From positions 70,111,501 through 70,175,500 of the forward strand of contig NC_060213.1 of the NCBI RefSeq assembly GCF_021130785.1: a DNA stretch of 64,000 bases. Reading direction: 5' to 3'. The translations under genes were made by a program, and so were the position numbers. Below are positions 57,958-64,000 of this stretch, in pieces (the stretch's first letter is position 1; each line of letters opens with the position of its first letter). The notes beneath the pieces were generated by a model. The model saw nothing but the letters and a program-made list of their open reading frames with translations, was not told the DNA's origin and ran no database searches. Origin of the DNA: Homalodisca vitripennis. Taxonomy: Eukaryota; Arthropoda; Insecta; Hemiptera; Cicadellidae.

Positions 57958-59188
57958 TTGGCTTGCAGGAAGGGTAAAGTCGACAATAGGACGCCAGTTG
58001 GTACGTCCTAGTCGATATGGTTGTAGAGGGGCTAGAACGTCGGGATCCCACATTAAGTGTGTTCCTAGACTTATCGAAAGCATTTCGACTGCGTTGACCA
58101 TGTTTACAATGCTTGACAAACTTGAAACTCATGGCATTCGAGGCGTGCCTCTCCAGTGGCTCAGGTCATTTTTTAAGCCACAGAAACCCTAAATTGTCCA
58201 GATCGGAAACAAATTAATCTGAACCAATTCACCTGAGCTATGGTGTCCCACAGGGCTCAATTCTCAGTCCAATTCTCTTCCTGATCTATGTCAATGACGT
58301 AGGTTCATCACTTCTGCACGGAAAACTTGTGCAGTATGCTGATGAACACGACTCTCTGTTTCACTAGCAAATCAAAATTGATTCTGGAACAGCAGAGCTT
58401 TGTTGAGATCAACAACTGCGTCGAACATTTCAACAGCCTCAATCTTAAGACAAATTCTGCAAAATCTAATTTTCTAAATTTTGCTTTGCGATCAGTAGAT
58501 ACAGGCATGACGAGCCAGCTATTATGTTGGCTGACACAATGCTGGAAGAAGTCTACTGCTCGAAATTCCTGGGAATATACCTAGATCGAGGGTTGACTTG
58601 GAATAATCACATCGATCACGTTTGCTCCAAATTGGCCTCAGGCACTTATGTTTTGAGGTCTCTAGCCAAATACTGGGGCCCTATTCAGGTTCTAATGATG
58701 GCGTATTATGGCTTGATTTACCCCCATCTCACTTACGGGTTGGTGTTGTGGGGAGCTTGTGCAAACAATCAATTTATGAGAGTGTTCAAGCTGCAAAAAC
58801 AAGCGATCCGCATTATCGCTCTGTTGAAATTTAGAGAGTCGTGCAAGGAAGCCTTCAAAAATTTACAACTGTTGACGCTGCCCAGTCTCTACATCTTGGA
58901 ATCAACTATGTTTTGTATGTCCTAAATGTACCATGACGAATGGCCGAGACATGCATGCGTATGAGACTAGAGGCAGAGATAACTACCGAACTGGTAGACA
59001 CAGAACGGTGGTTTTATGAACGCTTGCCTTCACAGGCAGGTGTTCATTTCGTCAACAAATTACCAAATTCAATCAAAACCGCTCCAACGCCCAAGGTGTT
59101 AAAAACTCGTTTGAAACGCTTTTTAGTGTCACAAGCATTTTATAATGTAGACGAGTTTTTAGCATATGATTGGGAAACCACCAATTAA
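57958..59188 (+). pseudogene. 5'-truncated non-LTR retrotransposon (Jockey-like) reverse transcriptase
   Basis: Blocks in order: FLDLSKAFD-type block near 58060-58090, HGIRGVPLQWLRSFF near 58130, an LSYGVPQGSILSP-type block near 58240, the active-site region QYAD near 58330 with one extra base before the second aspartate, then LNLKTNSAKSNFLNF, CSKFLGIYLDRGLTWNNHID and a long C-terminal frame (58524-58925) with VLRSLAKYWG, YYGLIYPHLTYGLVLWG and KLQKQAIRII. A final frame ends KRFLVSQAFYNVDEFLAYDW at 59188. Endonuclease and ORF1 are absent. Damage is by single-base shifts, with little substitution, so the copy looks young. Confidence 0.8.
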
Positions 59189-59386
59189 AAAAACTGACTG
59201 AATCCGTCGCTGGAAGTGGGAATCATTGGCGAATGAATGGATGTATGTAAATTAAGTAAATTGTATGTCTGAATGTAGATCAATTGTGGGGTGTATGACA
59301 CAATTCTAGCAAGTAAAAAGTTGACTTTTGCCATGCATTATAGAATGTTCCGGTAATAAAAATCTGATTTGATTTGATTTGATATC
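59189..59386 (+). mobile_element. LINE 3' UTR with (TGATT)n tail
   Basis: AATAAAAATCTGATTTGATT and further GATTT units close the element at about 59356-59386; a short tandem-repeat tail instead of poly-A is seen in several insect LINE clades. Confidence 0.65.
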
Positions 59387-59429
59387 AGCCATGCCTAGAA
59401 GAATTAAATTTTTTATTTTAAAATTCCCA

Positions 59430-59830
59430 ATGTCCTAGAGGGATACAATGTGACACACACGTTCCTCATCACTTAAATAAAGAATAATTTTCATGAAGAT
59501 AAACACATACAGAGGTTAAAATAGGGTAGTAACCCTTAGAAAAACTATATGCTCGTTTTTCTAACTACTGATGTCCTAGAGAGATGTAATGAAAAAAAAA
59601 ACATGACGCATGACATAAATAGATAATGTAAATAAATTTCCTTAATATCAAACATCTACAGGGGTTGAAGTGGGGTTGCAACCCCTAGGAGAACTAATTT
59701 TGTATTTTAACTGCTCGATGTCCAACAAAGATGAAATTTGATGCACACTTGTACTATGATCTCAACAGACAAATACAAGATTTGTCATGAAGATCCACCC
59801 ATAGGAATTTAAATGGGTTCCAAAGTAGGT
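59430..59830 (+). repeat. diverged tandem repeat, unit about 150-170 bp
   Basis: Three related units, each with GATGTCC(T/A)A.(A)GA.ATG followed by a TCATGAAGAT or ATCAAACATCTA block and then a GGGTT..AACCC(T/C)TAG block. Non-coding. Confidence 0.55.
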
Positions 59831-61139
59831 TATAATGGTCGAAAGTAATCGCTTTATGACTAAAATATACTTTTCAGACCAAAAATATATATTTTGTTGA
59901 TCGGAGCAACAATGAAGACGTTTCTAGGCACAGGACATTACTTAGACCGGGAGAAGATAACAAAGGCTGGAAGTAGACACACTGACTTAAAGTATGCCTC
60001 TCAAACTGAGATGTATATATACTTTTTGATCGCGGAAGCAAGGAAAGGTCTACTACGGCAGGTGTGTAATACAATTGATCCAGATTAAAAATGCTTCTTT
60101 ATACGCTAAATCTGATATAAGGGCCAGTTAATATTTTGTTTCGCTTTTGATCCTCTTAGCAATGAACACTGAAATAACACGTAGCATAAATATTTCTACT
60201 TTTGAATCCAAATTATTATAGAGCTATCCCATACACCATAATAGATTGCTACGAACTAAGTATTCCTCCACTATGACTTAAATATTCCAAGTAACGCTGA
60301 AATTGTCGAAGCTATTCATTCAAGTATTATGGAATTTTGTAGAAAAATTTGTGTATTGCATTGGTATTCATAAAAATTGTTTCACTTTCCGACTTCAGGT
60401 CCTCAAATATTGCTCTTTACTTAAATTTAAGTTATTCTGAATTCTACCGGGAGATTGGAATATCCAGTGATAATCACTCACTTTAAGGAGTATTTATTAA
60501 GCTATTATAAAGGATATCCCTATGAAATATCTGCTATTCAATACGAAAATAGGTGCAAAGCCGCGGTTGACTTCTATATTGACTATAGATATCTTAACAT
60601 TTTAATTTTTCACATACATCAACCACGATTACAAGTAGATATAATATTGTCACATTGATTACGTAATTAGGCTACTAACAGCCTAGGAGTACAGAAAAGT
60701 AACCTATTAGTAATTTAAGTTATGTCAAGTACATCTAAACAACCGTCTACTGCTAGTTCAACTTAAAAATTAAAAAGTATAGTGCATAAAATCACAAATT
60801 TGTAAAGTTATAAAGTTTCAAAAATTTGTATTTTAAATTAACCACTAACTACTACCTGATAAAAATACCAATTTTGTTTTAAAATAAAAACGTGTACGAT
60901 ACGAGTGTGGTTGTAGTTCTTACTTATAAAATAAAAAAATAAAGTAAATAATAAATATAGCATGTCTTTGTCTGTGAAATTGGGAAACGTAGACAGTGAT
61001 TAATCGTTCTTAAATTATTTACCAGTTATGAATTCATTAATATAATAAAATTTTATATTTAATACATATTTATACAACGAGTTATCTAGGTACGAACAAC
61101 AAGAGCGTTCTATAAACAGACATTCAAGTAACTATTTAC
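59831..61139. other. AT-rich intergenic DNA
   Basis: No gene recognised. A 67-codon open stretch at 60455-60658 has no family resemblance. The final P450 exon expected here on the minus strand was not found. Confidence 0.4.
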
Positions 61140-61290
61140 CAATACACAAGCGGGGGCCGCCTCCAAAAGACAGATAGGTCATGGGGTGCCTATTCTTGAC
61201 ATTTTCTGGCAGAAATCTGTCAGGATCGAACTTGTCAGGATCGGGGTAAATGTCAGGGTCTCTCTGGATTCCATACACTGGTATTATCAC
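61140..61290 (-). CDS. cytochrome P450 exon with haem-binding cysteine (CYP3-clan-like)
   Basis: A 151-bp minus-strand exon with an acceptor (TTTGTTTCAG) at 61291 and a donor (GTAAAT) at 61139. It encodes [32 protein letters not shown] (the PERF-type region), then [18 protein letters not shown], which fits the haem signature F-x-x-G-x-R-x-C-x-G. The block order is that of CYP6/CYP9-type insect enzymes: monooxygenases bound to the endoplasmic reticulum that oxidise xenobiotics, hormones or lipids. FGGGPRLC differs from the commoner FGxGPRxC by ordinary substitutions only. The last coding part after C-I-G should lie on another exon, which I could not identify. Confidence 0.85.
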
Positions 61291-63316
61291 CTGAAACAAA
61301 GTAATCAAAAATCTTACTGGATTCATAGGATCTAGCACTACCATTCTTTAAGTCGCATACAGACAGAATTCTATTGTCCTTTTTATGAAACAAACTATTG
61401 TTATCCTATCTTTATGAAAAAACAAAAATTGTGCAAAACCATATGGAAGTCATAAGTTATCGTTACAGTAATAAATCCTTTATATGATCCCTGCGCCGTA
61501 CTTTTAAGACTATTAACCTATGGTTATTATTTTTCCTAGAAAAATTTCCATTTATCTAAAAATCCTGGCCCTTATACTCATATTTGGTTATGTTTTCTCT
61601 GATTTTAAATCCAGTTTTATATCCCCTCAGCATATACGAGTAGATCACGAAAAATATGTATTACAGTACTATGCCCAATATGTATACAAATGGCTACTTT
61701 GCAACAAAATCCATCTTTTAAATTCAGTACTGTACACTGAATATAACCTTCAAGCAGCCTCGCTACTGATACAATACTTCAAGAAACAAAATATAAAACT
61801 GTTTATATATATTTTTTATTGACTATTTTCCTCTCCCCCTTCCGTAAATTTAAAACAAATAAGACTTCTGTAACGTATTTTAAGTAAATAAAAGCTGAAA
61901 CTTTATATCTTTGATATCGAAATTATTGATTTTATTATTTTTCAGGTGGTTTGTTGTTTTCAAGACTTTTAGTTAAACATAAATCATCAATATCGGTTGA
62001 AGGAATAAAGTATATACATTTTTATTGATTAATAGGGAAACATTTAGTGAAAAGTATTTAAATTTTCTATTCAATAACTTTGCTTCTAATAAAAAATTTG
62101 CACGTTTCTGAAAACATTTTGTTGCAAGCTCCTCTTTATTAGTATTTATGTGCCTGTTATTTATACGAGCTAGTAGAAGGTAACCGCTGTTCGTAACGGA
62201 ATAATAGAGCACAAACTATGTGTTTCGATGCTGCGTAAATTTCTGTAATTTCTTTGTTAGCACCTAAGAAGTAAGACCAACTTTGTGTAAAAGTTACAGG
62301 AATATAATTTTTGTGATTTTTAATATTTTATTGAAATTATAGTATATTTACGTGTTTAGACTGCAAAATTTAAAGCAAAAATGTCTTACTGAGCAGCAAG
62401 TAAGAGGAACTTGAGTACAAGATTTCTTCTAAGTGCGTTTTGTGGCTTTAAAAATCTCAGGATGAGTTAGGCAGTAGATTTTGTTTTTTATATATAAAAA
62501 GATTATTGACATGTTTGTATCCCTCTTGTTTTATAACGTTGTTTAAATTTCTCCTTAGTCTCATAAGATCCCAAAAAGAATCTACAATATTTGAAAATAA
62601 CAATATTTACATGTTATTTTTCATAATTTGTTTGGTTTTTAACACTCATTTAGTTCATAATTATAAGACGATTAAGGTATATAATCGGTTTTCAGTAGGA
62701 ACATATTAAAAAAATGTATTGGTAAAAATTTAATATTACAGGCATAAGTGACAGCGTTATGCCACACCTAATGTTTATGCATTCCTTTTATGCATCCAAT
62801 ATTCCTAGTGATTTCGATGTTGATTACATTTACATAATCAATGGTCCCACGAAATTCTGATTTTATTAGGACACTACTCTTGCAAACATTAAATCGCAAA
62901 AATTTTCTGATAAATTTTTACTAAACATTTTTACGTCGCTAATTTTCTGGTATATTAAAACAGTTTACCGAAGTTTTACGTGAAATTTAAAAAGTATTTT
63001 GGGACTATTATGGTGTTAGACACATTAATAAAAAACTGCTAATTATATATATATATATATATTCTAAAATTGTGTATATCAAGACACTAAATAAATTACT
63101 TCTTAACGTTTTACATTGTATACTTTATCTAATCTTATATACTGTAAGTTATTAAGGGTAATCTGTTTTAAATAACCTACATAATTGTATACGACTTCCT
63201 TAACGTAATAGTAATCGAAATATTGAAACCATCTTTTTGGAATAATGATGGGCTATTCGATGAAAAAGCTCACTATAGGTACAATATTGAGTATATTAAT
63301 GATAAAATGGACTTAC
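61291..63316 (-). other. P450 intron
   Basis: Phase-0 intron of about 2.0 kb between GTAAGT (63316) and TTTGTTTCAG (61291). AT-rich; no nested gene seen. Confidence 0.6.
63045..63062. repeat. short (AT)n microsatellite
   Basis: Short AT dinucleotide run within the P450 intron. Confidence 0.7.
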
Positions 63317-63420
63317 TTCTTGCCCTTTGCGGACTGGAAATGATCGACCACCGGCTTTTAGTACGCAGTCCTTGGTGCATTCTTTGCTCATAATGAAAAG
63401 TCCGTACTTGCGCAAAGTTT
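63317..63420 (-). CDS. cytochrome P450 exon upstream of the haem exon
   Basis: A 104-bp minus-strand exon with an acceptor (GTTCTTAG) at 63421 and a donor (GTAAGT) at 63316. It encodes ETLRKYGLFIMSKECTKDCV and GGRSFPVRKGQE. ETLRKY is the E-x-x-R motif of the K helix, which forms the conserved salt bridge, and the next residues match the region before VIIPVYGIQ. It joins in phase 0 to 61140-61290, so both belong to one gene. The usual hydrophobic residues after ETLRKY (often PPxP) are replaced by GLFIMS, which may reflect divergence. Earlier exons lie beyond the window. Confidence 0.75.
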
Positions 63421-64000
63421 CTAAGAACAAAAAAATGTAATAAATTAATTATTGGTAATTAATATAATAAAAAAATCCTATTGTTTACACCTTTAGCGAG
63501 ATAACTTTTACCATGCATGTGAAGTTCTTACGCTTTGAAGATACTGAAATGTTTCTTCATCGAAAGCCAGTTGATTTTTAGTTATTTTAATTAAGTACCA
63601 ATAAATGTCCCTCTTTGGCACACTTGGAATTAATTTTATCATTTGAAAATATAACATTGTATTATTTTATGAAGCTTCCATTCAAGTCACATCACCGATC
63701 CTTCCACTGGCCAATGGTTCCCTATCAAAACTCTAGAAAGTTCAAGGTCATGCATGCAAACCTTGAGACAATTTTGCCTTACTGAAAACAAGCTGTGTGC
63801 ACATCCACACATCACACTTTCACGCAAGTTAAAAAAGTTTCAACACAGTTTTTCAAAAGTTATAAATGGTAAGGGTGTGATTCCAGTGCATCAAATTATC
63901 TGGTCTCTTTCTCAAAAACAGGGACTACCTAAAGCAGATATCTCCTGCGGAATGTACATACCTAAAAGTTTTCCTCTAAGAGTGAACGTTACGAGGTCTA
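63421..64000. other. P450 intron or upstream DNA
   Basis: No further P450 exon could be confirmed. An open minus-strand stretch at the window edge (about 63960-64000) ends at a GTATGT donor-like site and might be the end of another exon. Confidence 0.3.

Noticed and set aside
57665..58132. Proline- or glycine-rich frames on both strands
   Set aside because: Translation of the second poly-C array; the minus frame is also antisense to the LINE.
59874..60088. Opposed 60-codon frames near a TATATATA stretch
   Set aside because: No conserved protein, and the TATA-to-initiator spacing does not fit a promoter.

Overview
The window is AT-rich, intron-rich, repeat-laden nuclear DNA of an arthropod, most likely an insect. 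Support comes from two adjacent exons of a CYP3-clan-like cytochrome P450, small genes with TATA boxes, GT-AG introns and AATAAA signals, and remnants of non-LTR, LTR, Tc1/mariner-like and hAT elements. I cannot name the species. Host genes are sparse and no RNA gene was recognised.

The main object is a complete Maverick/Polinton (adintovirus-like) virus-transposon at 35341-53052 (17,712 bp). It has terminal inverted repeats of about 1.25 kb and a perfect 6-bp target-site duplication, CATGGG, at 35335-35340 and 53053-53058. It carries a protein-primed family B DNA polymerase, a retroviral-type integrase, an FtsK/HerA-type packaging ATPase, an adenain-like cysteine protease, a double-jelly-roll-type major capsid protein, a minor capsid protein ending in a parvovirus-type phospholipase A2, a pX-like basic protein, a coiled-coil fibre-like protein, a conserved jelly-roll candidate, a BRO protein, several zinc-ribbon proteins, and two genes inside the terminal repeats. 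Virion genes lie at 37.4-44.5 kb and replication/integration genes at 46.2-51.1 kb. Nearly all genes are on the minus strand with overlaps or gaps of a few bases.

Most Polinton genes are cut by one-base shifts rather than stop-codon substitutions. The two TIR copies differ mainly in homopolymer lengths, and a break in one copy is often absent from the other. Either the insertion is young and decaying by slippage or the assembly has unpolished homopolymer errors. Almost every Polinton gene has the same signal touching its ATG: a T-run, then CTATWTAA or a variant, then ATGG. It resembles giant-virus, virophage and poxvirus late promoters more than a cellular RNA polymerase II promoter, and is the most interesting feature here.

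Layout of the rest: 1-5.4 kb, decayed non-LTR element, poly-G tract and G-run cluster; 5.4-20.4 kb, AT-rich DNA with a cysteine-rich exon, a 16-bp-period poly-C array, a solo LTR and a hAT remnant; 20.4-21.9 kb, mariner-like element with long inverted arms; 23-23.7 kb, an unidentified terminal exon; 28.3-31.6 kb, small secreted-protein gene A; 35.3-53.1 kb, Polinton; 53.4-54.1 kb, MITE; 54.8-57 kb, gene B, a broken paralogue of A; 57.8-59.4 kb, second poly-C array and a non-LTR reverse transcriptase; 61-63.4 kb, P450 exons.
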